Shown piece after piece: positions 1 to 7,711 of a stretch of 64,000 nucleotides of DNA. The notes beneath the pieces are model-generated. The model was not told the DNA's origin, did no database searches, and saw nothing but the letters and a program-made list of their open reading frames with translations. Each line of letters starts with the position of its first letter. Position 1 is the stretch's first letter. Source of the DNA: Amycolatopsis lurida (lineage in GTDB: Bacteria > Actinomycetota > Actinomycetes > Mycobacteriales > Pseudonocardiaceae); contig NZ_FNTA01000004.1 of the NCBI RefSeq assembly GCF_900105055.1, forward strand, positions 4,681,501 through 4,745,500, given 5' to 3'. The position numbers were made by a program, and so were the translations under genes.

Positions 1-992
1 CGAAGATCGTCCAGGGTGCCGAGCCGGGCACGGTCGTCCTCGTCGCGGGCGGAGACCCGTCCCTGACCTCGCTGCCGCTGGGCACGGACTCGCCGCTGTA
101 CCCGGGCGCGGCCCACGTCGACGACCTCGTCGCCCAGGTCAAGAAGGCCGCGGGCGGCAAGATCTCCAAGGTCCAGCTGGACATCAGCCTGTTCAAGGGG
201 CCGACGTCCGCGAAGGGCTGGGACCCGGAGGACACCGCCGCCGGGAACACCTACATGGCGCCTGTCCTCCCCGTGATGGCCGACGGCGGCCGCGCCGAAC
301 CGAAGAACGACCACTCGCCCCGCGTCGCGAACCCGGCGGCCGCGCTGACGCAGAAGATCGCGGGCAAGCTCGAAGCCCAAGCCGGCGGCACGACGACGGC
401 CCCGAAGGACGCGAAGGTGCTCGGCGAGGTCAAGTCCCAGCCGCTCGCGGAGTTCGCCAACTCGCTGATGCAGCTTTCGGACAACCTGATGGCCGACGTC
501 CTCGCCCGTCAGCTGGCGCTCGCGAAGGGCGCCGAGGCGTCGTTCACCGGCGGCGCGACCACGACGATGAACGTGCTCAAAGAGGCCGGATTCGACCTCA
601 CCGGCGTCCAGATCAACGACGGCAGCGGTTTGTCCGACCAGAACAAGATCCCGGCGAAGGTGCTCAGTGAGATCCTCGCGGTCGCGGCGGCGCCGGACGG
701 CAAGGACCCGAGGACCGCGAAACTGCGGCCGCTGCTGGCCGGTCTCCCCGTCGCGGGCGGCAGCGGGACGCTGGAAAAGCGCTACGGCGATCCGGCGTCG
801 GCCGCGGGCCGCGGCTGGGTGCGCGGCAAGACCGGCACGCTGTCCGGCGTGAACACCTTGGCGGGCGTGGTGCTGGACACCGACGGCCGGATGCTGGTGT
901 TCGCGCTGATGTCGTCCGGTTCGGACCAGAACAAGGGCAGGGCCGCGCTCGACGTCGTCGCGGCCACCCTGCACAAGTGCGGCTGCAGGTGA
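1..992 (+). CDS. dacB: D-alanyl-D-alanine carboxypeptidase/endopeptidase (PBP4 type), 3' part
   Basis: This is the C-terminal part of a serine penicillin-binding protein of peptidase family S13, which trims peptidoglycan stem peptides outside the membrane. The reading frame is open from base 3, so the start and the SxxK nucleophile motif lie before the window. The second active-site motif appears as Ser-Asp-Asn (bases 477-485) and the third as Lys-Thr-Gly (bases 828-836, context RGKTGTLSG); both are intact. The protein ends with a short cysteine-containing tail, LHKCGCR. The next gene starts 67 bases downstream on the same strand. The dacB, zincin, tilS, hpt order is the one known from mycobacteria, which supports the name. 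Confidence 0.9.
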   Translation, partial: KIVQGAEPGTVVLVAGGDPSLTSLPLGTDSPLYPGAAHVDDLVAQVKKAAGGKISKVQLDISLFKGPTSAKGWDPEDTAAGNTYMAPVLPVMADGGRAEPKNDHSPRVANPAAALTQKIAGKLEAQAGGTTTAPKDAKVLGEVKSQPLAEFANSLMQLSDNLMADVLARQLALAKGAEASFTGGATTTMNVLKEAGFDLTGVQINDGSGLSDQNKIPAKVLSEILAVAAAPDGKDPRTAKLRPLLAGLPVAGGSGTLEKRYGDPASAAGRGWVRGKTGTLSGVNTLAGVVLDTDGRMLVFALMSSGSDQNKGRAALDVVAATLHKCGCR

Positions 993-1059
993 GCGACCGG
1001 AATCGGAGCGTGAGGAAGTCGGGACGGAATTCGGTCTTCCAGCGGGTAGCGTCATAAGA

Positions 1060-2121
1060 GTGACTGAGGAAACGCCGACCAAGACACGTTCGATGGTCGA
1101 CTGGTCCCTGGCCGCCTCGACGGGCGCCCTCCTGGTGCGCGGTGGTCCGGTGGTCGACCGCGAAGAGGCCGAAGAAGCCGTCGCCGATCTCCGTGACTTG
1201 ACCGGTGAGGCCGAGGGACACGTTCGCGAGCTGACCGGGCTCGGCCTCGATCTGCCGTTGCTGCCCGCCGACGTCGTCGACCGGCCCGGCTGGGTCCGTT
1301 CGGCCGCGGCCGGTCTCGACGCGCTCACCGGCCGTGCGCTGCCGGAGGCGCAGGGCGGCCCGCTGGCGCCCGTCCTGGCCGGGGGCGCCGGTGTGCAGAC
1401 CGGCCTGGTGCTCGCCTTCCTGGCTTCCCGCGTGCTCGGCCAGTACGACCCGTTCGGCGGGCCGGACCGTGCCGGGCGGCTGGTGCTCGTCGCGCCGAAC
1501 GTGGTCGCCGCCCAGCGCGCGATGGACGTGCCGGGCCACGACTTCCGGCTGTGGGTCTGCCTGCACGAATGCACCCACCGGTTGCAGTTCACCGCGGTCA
1601 CCTGGCTGCGCGACTACTTCGCCGACGAGGTCGAGCGCCTGATCGGCGGGCTCGCCGGCCGGGACGCGGACGGGCTGAGCGATCTGGTCGGCCGTCTGCC
1701 GGACACCATCAAGCAGATCGGCAAGGGCAAGGCGGGCGGCGCCGGTCTCGCCGAACTCCTGCAGTCGCCGAGCGAACGAGCGGTGTTCGACCGGCTCCTC
1801 GCCCTCTCCACGCTGCTGGAGGGGCACGCCGACTTCGTGATGGACGCCGTCGGGCCGCAGGTCGTGCCGAGTGTCGAGCTGATCCGTTCGAGGTTCACCG
1901 CCCGGCGCAAGGGCGGCGGCCTCATCGACCGCGTGCTGCGCAGCCTCCTCGGCGTGGACGCGAAGCTGCGCCAGTACGAACAGGGCGCGAAGTTCACCAA
2001 GCACGTCGTCGACGCCGTCGGCATGGACGGCTTCAACGCGGTGTGGACGTCGCCGAACACGCTGCCGACCAGGGCCGAGATCAGTGATCCGGCGGCCTGG
2101 GTGCGGCGCCTGCACGGGTGA
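1060..2121 (+). CDS. zinc-dependent metalloprotease-like protein (DUF2342 family)
   Basis: A 353-residue protein of the actinobacterial family annotated as zinc-dependent metalloprotease, or as a protein associated with coenzyme F420 biosynthesis. It shows an HECTH zincin motif at residues 169-173 and a later LEGHAD segment that could give the third metal ligand. The substrate is unknown; the F420 label in databases comes from co-occurrence, not from biochemistry. The GTG start gives the expected N-terminus before the conserved DW motif. Its stop overlaps the start of tilS by four bases, so the two are probably translated together. The same pair stands next to dacB in mycobacteria. Confidence 0.82.
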   Translation: MTEETPTKTRSMVDWSLAASTGALLVRGGPVVDREEAEEAVADLRDLTGEAEGHVRELTGLGLDLPLLPADVVDRPGWVRSAAAGLDALTGRALPEAQGGPLAPVLAGGAGVQTGLVLAFLASRVLGQYDPFGGPDRAGRLVLVAPNVVAAQRAMDVPGHDFRLWVCLHECTHRLQFTAVTWLRDYFADEVERLIGGLAGRDADGLSDLVGRLPDTIKQIGKGKAGGAGLAELLQSPSERAVFDRLLALSTLLEGHADFVMDAVGPQVVPSVELIRSRFTARRKGGGLIDRVLRSLLGVDAKLRQYEQGAKFTKHVVDAVGMDGFNAVWTSPNTLPTRAEISDPAAWVRRLHG

Positions 2122-3080
2122 GCGGGCCGGATCCGGCGATCGCGGCCGTGCGGACGGCCGTGCGGGACTTCCTGACGTCGATGAACGCCGCCGAGGAGTT
2201 GTGCGTCGCCGTCTCCGGTGGCGCGGACTCCTTGGCGCTGGCCGAAGCGGCCGCGTTCACCGGCGGCCGCGCGGGACTGAAGGTGCGGGCACTCGTCGTC
2301 GACCACGGCCTCCAGGACGATTCCGCCGAAACCGCCGCCCGCGCCGCGAACACCGCGCGGGAACTGGGCGCCGACACGGCCGAAGTCCTGAAGGTGCGGG
2401 TCGAGGGCGCGGGCGGGCCGGAAGCGGCGGCCCGCCGGGCCCGCTACGGCGCCTTGCGCTCGGCGCTGCCGGACGGACGCGGTGTCGTCCTGCTCGGCCA
2501 CACCCTCGACGACCAGGCCGAAACCGTGCTGCTCGGCCTCGGCCGGGGTTCCGGGCCGCGGTCGCTGGCCGGGATGCGCCCGTACGACCCGCCATGGGGA
2601 CGGCCGCTGCTCGGCGTCACCCGCGCCACCACCCGGCGGGCCTGTCAGGCGCTCGGTGTCGACCCGTGGCAGGACCCGCACAACGAAGACCCGCGGTTCA
2701 CCCGTGTCCGGTTACGGACCGAAGTACTGCCCCTTCTGGAGGATGTGCTGTCCGGCGGTGTCGCGGCGTCGCTCGCCCGCACGGCGGCGCAATTGCGGGA
2801 AGACACCGAGGCGTTGGACACACTCGCGGGTGAGGTCCACCTGCGCGCCTTCACCGGCGAAGGGCTCGACGTGGCGGTGCTCGCCACCGAACCGCCCGCG
2901 TTGCGGCGACGCGTCCTCCGCAGGTGGCTGCTGGACTCCGGCGTCCGCGAACTCACCGACGCCCACCTGCGTTCGGTCGACGCCCTGGTGGGGAACTGGC
3001 GGGGTCAGGGCGGGGTCTGGCTACCCGGCGACTTGGTGGCCGCGCGGGCGCATGGCAGGCTCACGGTGTCGATCGAATGA
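2118..3080 (+). CDS. tilS: tRNA(Ile)-lysidine synthetase
   Basis: TilS attaches lysine to the wobble cytidine of the CAU-anticodon tRNA(Ile), changing its decoding from AUG to AUA. The PP-loop ATP-binding motif SGGADS is at residues 33-38, and the second conserved stretch LGHTLDDQAET follows about 90 residues later, as in other N-type ATP pyrophosphatases. At 320 residues it is in the short actinobacterial size class, which lacks the long C-terminal domain of the E. coli enzyme. The GTG start overlaps the stop of the upstream metalloprotease gene by four bases. hpt follows after about 170 bases. Confidence 0.93.
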   Translation: MSGPDPAIAAVRTAVRDFLTSMNAAEELCVAVSGGADSLALAEAAAFTGGRAGLKVRALVVDHGLQDDSAETAARAANTARELGADTAEVLKVRVEGAGGPEAAARRARYGALRSALPDGRGVVLLGHTLDDQAETVLLGLGRGSGPRSLAGMRPYDPPWGRPLLGVTRATTRRACQALGVDPWQDPHNEDPRFTRVRLRTEVLPLLEDVLSGGVAASLARTAAQLREDTEALDTLAGEVHLRAFTGEGLDVAVLATEPPALRRRVLRRWLLDSGVRELTDAHLRSVDALVGNWRGQGGVWLPGDLVAARAHGRLTVSIE

Positions 3081-3253
3081 ACCCGCGTCGGCGATCGACG
3101 TCGGGTCATCCACCTCCTGGAGTGGAGCGGGCGTCCTGCTACCGCGATAGCGGGGCGGGGTCACGCGTATGGTGACCATTCATCGACACGACCCGGCTCC
3201 GCGAACAGGCTCAGCCGAAGCACCCCAGTCCACCACCTAGAGGGGATCGTCCC

Positions 3254-3817
3254 GTGTACGAAGGCGAGATCGCCTCCGTGCTCGTCACCGAGCAGCAGAT
3301 CAACGACAAGATCGCCGAGCTGGCGGCAAAGGTCGCGGCGGACTACCCGGCCGACGGCCCCGGCGCGGGGCAGGGAGATCTCCTGCTCGTCGGCGTGCTC
3401 AAGGGCGCGGTGATGTTCATGACCGACTTCGCCAGGGCGCTCCCCCTTCCCTGCCAGCTCGAGTTCATGGCGGTCTCCTCCTACGGCTCGGCGACGTCGT
3501 CGTCCGGCGTGGTGCGGATCCTCAAGGACCTCGATCGCGACATCGCCGGCCGCGACGTGCTCATCGTCGAGGACATCGTCGACTCCGGGCTGACCCTGTC
3601 CTGGCTCCTGAAGAACCTCGCGAGCCGGAACCCCGCGTCGCTCGAGGTCGTCTCGCTCCTGCGCAAGCCGGAGGCGGTCAAGGTCGATGTACCGGTCAAG
3701 TACATCGGGTTCGACATTCCCAACGAATTCGTAGTCGGATACGGCCTGGACTACGCGGAGCGTTACCGGGACCTGCCCTACATCGGCACCCTGGATCCAC
3801 ACGTCTACACGTCCTGA
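3254..3817 (+). CDS. hpt: hypoxanthine-guanine phosphoribosyltransferase
   Basis: A 187-residue purine-salvage enzyme that converts hypoxanthine or guanine plus PRPP into IMP or GMP. The PRPP-binding signature is I-V-E-D-I-V-D-S-G at residues 104-112, where the paired acidic residues bind ribose hydroxyls and magnesium. A GTG start is chosen because a purine-rich sequence (agagggga) ends about eight bases before it and the N-terminus YEGEI is typical. The tilS-hpt-ftsH neighbourhood is widely conserved in bacteria. Here the hpt-ftsH link is broken by the type VII secretion-related genes that follow. Confidence 0.93.
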   Translation: MYEGEIASVLVTEQQINDKIAELAAKVAADYPADGPGAGQGDLLLVGVLKGAVMFMTDFARALPLPCQLEFMAVSSYGSATSSSGVVRILKDLDRDIAGRDVLIVEDIVDSGLTLSWLLKNLASRNPASLEVVSLLRKPEAVKVDVPVKYIGFDIPNEFVVGYGLDYAERYRDLPYIGTLDPHVYTS

Positions 3818-3961
3818 GAACCGCTTGCCCGCGTGTGCGGAAATACGGAACCCTGAGCGGCGAGAACGCGTCATAGGCTGCGTTCGAGTGCGTTAACCTA
3901 TGCGAAGACCTTTGCCACACAGCCGTCGTGGCCTGGCCCGGGGGAAACGGAGAGAGCTCAG

Positions 3962-4324
3962 ATGGGGAACAGCTTGGCGGACGCGAACGCGTTCAAGAAC
4001 GCCGCGGCCCAGGGTCAGGTGGGGATCGACCCTGACGCGGCCCAGACCGTCCTGAACAAGATCCGCACCGGCAAGGACGCCATCGAGGCCCTCCTGCAGC
4101 GGGCCGGCGACCTCGGGCAGGCGCCGAAGCTGGGCAACAACCCGGTCGGCAACGCGATCGCCGCGAAGGTGGCGAACCGTGCCGACGGCGGAGGCGACTC
4201 GTACGCGGCCGCGCTCCAGAACCTTTACCAGCAGTACGAGGCCGCCGAGTCCGGCATCGTGACCGCGATGGCCCGCTACCACGAGATCGACCAGGCCGCG
4301 GCCGAGCCGTTCCGTAACGTCTGA
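3962..4324 (+). CDS. PE-like type VII secretion substrate
   Basis: A 120-residue, mostly helical, alanine-rich protein without cysteine or membrane segments. Near its C-terminus it has Y-H-E-I-D at residues 106-110, which fits the YxxxD/E export motif of type VII (ESX) substrates such as PE proteins. The next gene encodes a PPE-like protein and the two after that encode EspG-like chaperones, so a PE/PPE heterodimer loaded by EspG is the likely unit. It is not a classical mycobacterial PE, as the PE dipeptide is absent at the N-terminus. ATG start with gagagag upstream. Role inferred from the motif and context. Confidence 0.68.
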   Translation: MGNSLADANAFKNAAAQGQVGIDPDAAQTVLNKIRTGKDAIEALLQRAGDLGQAPKLGNNPVGNAIAAKVANRADGGGDSYAAALQNLYQQYEAAESGIVTAMARYHEIDQAAAEPFRNV

Positions 4325-4341
4325 GGGGGAGTCAGAAAGCC

Positions 4342-5709
4342 ATGCCACCGAAGCACAGCGCCGACTCTTACGGCGAGAGCAGCAGCAGCACCACGCCGGT
4401 CCAGCTCGGCGACAACTCGCACGCCGAGAGCATCGTCTCCTCCGCGCGCGGCCGTTCCGACGGGTTCGACATCGGCGCCGACCGCGCCATCACCAACCCG
4501 CCGAACTGGGAGAGCGCGCCGAGCAGCCAGGACCTGTGGAACCAGGCCAACATCGGCAACGACCCCAGCACGGCGACCGCCATCAGCCAGTCCTGGGGCT
4601 CGCACGGCAGCAAGCTGAGCCAGGCGTCGAACGACCTCTACAACGCGATCTCCGAACTGGGCGCCGCCTGGATCGGACAGGGCGCCGCGGCCGCGCAGGG
4701 TTCGCTGGTCGCCATCGCGAACTCGGGTTCGCAGGCCTCCGAGGCCGCGCGCACGATGTCGGACAGGCTGCAGAAGCAGGCCGACGCCGCCACCAAGGTC
4801 AAGCTCATGCCGAAGCCGACCGACTACAGCCCCGAGAAGGCCATGGGCCAGGCGCTGGCGGCGGGCCCGATCGGCATGATCACCGACCAGAAGCCCCTCG
4901 CCGACCAGGACAAGGAAGTGCGGGCGGAGCAGGCCAGGTTCCTCGAGGCCTACACCAAGGAGATGAGCGAGGTCGACAGCTCGACCCCGAGCTTCGGCCC
5001 CGAATCCCTCGGCATGAAGCCGACCGCGACGCACAACAGCGCCGGGTTCAGCGGCGTCGGCAACATCGGCGGCGCGGGCCTCAACTCGGGCGCCGTCTCC
5101 GGCACCCCCGTCTTCGCCGGCACGCACGGTTACGGCGGCGCGCAGGGCAGCGTCGGGGCTCCCGTCCACGCCGGTCCGGACTCGGGCGTGTTCTCGCAGG
5201 CTGGCTACAGCCCGGCCGCGAGCCCGGCCGCCGGTGTCGCCCCGGGTGCGGGCGTCGCGTCCGGCGCCGGTGCCCCGATGACCCCGCACGCCCCGGCGAG
5301 CGGCGGCAACGGGCTCGGCCAGGCCCTCACCGCCGCCGCGCTCGGCGGTGGCCTCGGCTATGCGGGCGCCAAGGCGCTCGGCCAGGGCAACAAGTCCGGC
5401 GCCAAGGACACCGACAGCACCGACGCCGCCGCGACCGAGAAGGGCGGGCCCGCGCAGAGCGCCGCGTCCCAGGCCGTTCCGCAGCAGGGCATCGTGTCCT
5501 CCAGCGGCACCATCGGTGGCGCCACGCCGCCGATGCACGGCATGGGCGGCGGCATGGGCATGGGCGCACACGGCGCGCAGGCCGAGCAGGAAGAGGAGCA
5601 CACGCACGCGTCGTTCCTCATCGAGCCGGACCCGGACGACGCCTTCGGCGCCAACGAGGCGACCCCGCCGCCGGTCATCGGCGCCTGGACCGAAGACGAC
5701 GAACGCTAG
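4342..5709 (+). CDS. PPE-like type VII secretion substrate
   Basis: A 455-residue protein. The N-terminal half (about residues 50-200) is helical and contains NPPNW and a WIG turn inside AAWIGQG, consistent with a WXG100/PPE-type hairpin. The second half is a long low-complexity region rich in Gly, Ala, Ser and Pro, followed by a Met/Gly/His stretch (GGGMGMGAH) and an acidic tail. This layout is that of PPE proteins of non-mycobacterial actinobacteria. It begins 17 bases after the PE-like gene, which suggests one transcript and a secreted heterodimer. The substrate or host role is unknown. The strong hairpin after the gene could reduce read-through to the EspG genes. Confidence 0.68.
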   Translation: MPPKHSADSYGESSSSTTPVQLGDNSHAESIVSSARGRSDGFDIGADRAITNPPNWESAPSSQDLWNQANIGNDPSTATAISQSWGSHGSKLSQASNDLYNAISELGAAWIGQGAAAAQGSLVAIANSGSQASEAARTMSDRLQKQADAATKVKLMPKPTDYSPEKAMGQALAAGPIGMITDQKPLADQDKEVRAEQARFLEAYTKEMSEVDSSTPSFGPESLGMKPTATHNSAGFSGVGNIGGAGLNSGAVSGTPVFAGTHGYGGAQGSVGAPVHAGPDSGVFSQAGYSPAASPAAGVAPGAGVASGAGAPMTPHAPASGGNGLGQALTAAALGGGLGYAGAKALGQGNKSGAKDTDSTDAAATEKGGPAQSAASQAVPQQGIVSSSGTIGGATPPMHGMGGGMGMGAHGAQAEQEEEHTHASFLIEPDPDDAFGANEATPPPVIGAWTEDDER

Positions 5710-5722
5710 AGCGGTTTTCACC

Positions 5723-5751
5723 GGGCGCGCGGCCGATCCGGCCGCGCGCCC
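5723..5751 (+). terminator. intra-operon hairpin after the PPE-like gene
   Basis: A perfect 12-base inverted repeat (gggcgcgcggcc and its complement) with a five-base loop lies 14 bases after the PPE-like stop codon and is followed by gacttgtttg. It may be a terminator or attenuator that lowers expression of the EspG-like genes relative to the secreted pair, or an mRNA-stabilising stem. The poor U-tract is usual for high-GC actinobacteria. Confidence 0.6.
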
Positions 5752-5771
5752 GCTGACTTGTTTGGGGGCGG

Positions 5772-6569
5772 ATGATGGCGAACGGTGACCTGCTCACCCC
5801 GGTCGAGCTGGACTTCCTGTGGGAGACCGCGAACGCCGGAGAGCTGCCGTACCCGCTGCGGCTCCGCTCGCACGGGGCGACCATGGACGAGCGCGGCGCC
5901 TTGCGGGCGCAGACGCTCCAGTCGCTGAACCAGCGTCGTCTCGCCGACGAGCGAGGACGCCCCGAGCCGCATATCGAGGACTACTTCGGCGTCCTCGCGA
6001 GGCCGGACCTGAGCCTGGACTGCGTCCAGCTCAACAATCCCAACACCGAACCGCTGCTCGCGGTCGCGTCGCTGCTCGGCGGCCAAGGCCTGCTGACGGT
6101 GCAGGACCCGCGCGGTTTCCACTTCCACCCCATCGCCCCGGACGGCCTCGCGAGCGCGATCGTCTCCCTGCTGCCGCCGGGTTCGCGCGGCACGGAGAAG
6201 TCGATCACCCTCCCGCTGGACGGGCTCGTCGGCGCTTCGGGCGCGGACTTCCTCCAGCGTCGTCAGCCGCAGGTCGACGGCTCGGCGACGTCCGACGAAG
6301 ACCGCAAGGCCCTGTCGAGGCTCCAGGCGCAGCCCCGGCTTCGCGGTGGCCAGTTCGGCGCCAACGCGCGCAGCAAACACGGCACGCGGAGCCGGTCTTC
6401 GGTACTGAGCTGGTTCGACACGCAGTCCGGCCGGTACTTCACCCAGGCCACCCGCGGTTCCGACGGCCGGGACTGGATCACCGTCGCGCCCGCGGATCCG
6501 GCGACACTGCGGCAGCGGCTCACGGAGCTGCTGGGGAAGATCGCTTCCGACGCCTCCCTCGCGCACTGA
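5772..6569 (+). CDS. EspG-like ESX secretion-associated chaperone, copy 1
   Basis: A 265-residue soluble protein of the EspG family, cytosolic chaperones that bind PE-PPE dimers and keep them ready for type VII secretion. The family-typical start is seen: LTPVELDFLWE followed by LPYPLRLRSHGAT. The C-terminal part has RGGQFGANAR and SWFDTQSGRY, both repeated in the next gene, so the two are paralogues. An ATG pair with ggggg upstream gives the start. The neighbours (PE-like, PPE-like) fit a chaperone role; no ATPase or membrane core gene of a secretion system is present in the window. Confidence 0.75.
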   Translation: MMANGDLLTPVELDFLWETANAGELPYPLRLRSHGATMDERGALRAQTLQSLNQRRLADERGRPEPHIEDYFGVLARPDLSLDCVQLNNPNTEPLLAVASLLGGQGLLTVQDPRGFHFHPIAPDGLASAIVSLLPPGSRGTEKSITLPLDGLVGASGADFLQRRQPQVDGSATSDEDRKALSRLQAQPRLRGGQFGANARSKHGTRSRSSVLSWFDTQSGRYFTQATRGSDGRDWITVAPADPATLRQRLTELLGKIASDASLAH

Positions 6570-6688
6570 TCTTCCCGCCCGCGCGCTTGACCGCAGCCGG
6601 ACGCCGACTGTCGTACCCCTTCGCTATCGTGAACCTCTGGGCGTCCCGAGGCCCAGGAAGCCGAGGTGCCGGGAGGGCACGGAGCACA

Positions 6689-7522
6689 ATGCACCAGGAA
6701 CACTTCACACCGATGGCGTTCGACTTCCTCTGGGAGTCCGCCGAGCTCGGCGACCTGCCATACCCGCTGCGCGTCCGGTCGCACGGCGCGACCGAGCTCG
6801 AACGCCGGGCGCTGCGCCAGCGCGTCGACAACGAACTCCAGGCCCGCGGCCTCCGCGACGGCCGGGGAAGGCTGGAGCGGCGGATCGAGGACTGGCTGTA
6901 CCTCCTCGCCCGCGGCTCGCTGACCATCGACGCCCTGCACATCCCCGAATTCCAGGCCCCGACCATCGCCGTGCTCGGCGCCACCGACGGCCGCGACGCC
7001 GTGATCGCGATCCAGGACCAGTCCGGGATCTGGCTGCGTGAGGCACCCGCCGACGGGCTCCCGACGGCGGTCGTCGACCTGCTGCCCCCCGGGCAGCGCG
7101 GCTCGGAGGCGTCGGTCACGCTGCCGATCGACGACGCCCGCCGCACCGAGCCGATCCGCGCCGCCATCAACCCGACGAAGCAGTCCGAGGAGCCCGAAGC
7201 GGCGAAGAGCCGCCGCAAGGACAAGCCGCGTGTGTCGCTCAGCGAACGCATCACCGCGGACCCGCGCGAGGCGTTCGGCAAGCTCACCGGCCAGCCGAGG
7301 CTGCGCGGCGGTCAGCTGGCAGCGAACAGCCGGTCCCACGTGGGCGCCAAGCAGCGGTCCCGGGTCCTCGGCTGGTTCGACACCGCCAGCGGACGCTATC
7401 TCAGCACGTCACAGGCCGGTCCGGACGGACGCGAGTGGGTCACCGTCTCACCCGCCGACGTCAAGACACTCCGGATGCGGCTGGGTGAAATGGCCGCCGG
7501 TGTGGCGGTGGACACACGCTAG
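6689..7522 (+). CDS. EspG-like ESX secretion-associated chaperone, copy 2
   Basis: A 277-residue paralogue of the gene before it, sharing FDFLWE, LPYPLRVRSHGAT, RGGQLAANSRS and GWFDTASGRY. It carries an insert of about 30 basic residues (around KSRRKDKPR) before the conserved C-terminal block that copy 1 lacks. The ATG start is preceded by gggagggcacggag. Two EspG proteins for one PE/PPE pair is odd; one may serve another substrate encoded elsewhere. The 119-base gap to copy 1 leaves room for a separate promoter. ftsH begins about 190 bases downstream. Confidence 0.74.
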   Translation: MHQEHFTPMAFDFLWESAELGDLPYPLRVRSHGATELERRALRQRVDNELQARGLRDGRGRLERRIEDWLYLLARGSLTIDALHIPEFQAPTIAVLGATDGRDAVIAIQDQSGIWLREAPADGLPTAVVDLLPPGQRGSEASVTLPIDDARRTEPIRAAINPTKQSEEPEAAKSRRKDKPRVSLSERITADPREAFGKLTGQPRLRGGQLAANSRSHVGAKQRSRVLGWFDTASGRYLSTSQAGPDGREWVTVSPADVKTLRMRLGEMAAGVAVDTR

Positions 7523-7711
7523 GCCCCCGCTCCGGGAACCCTCGCGCGGTGTCCGCCGTTTACGTCCGAGAGGCTCACCCCCCTCATCCGTCCAGGCGGG
7601 CGGTATCCTGAGGGGCGGGTGTCGGAGCACCATGGGTCGTCAAGATCGTGATGGCGGGTATCACAGGAGCCGCCCAACCAGGAAGGGTCGAGGCCACCAG
7701 GGCCGAGTCGT

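Noticed and set aside
664..2115. Long minus-strand open frame opposite dacB and the metalloprotease gene
   Set aside because: Shadow frame of high-GC coding DNA; low-complexity Arg/Gly/Pro composition and no motifs, while the plus strand holds recognisable proteins.
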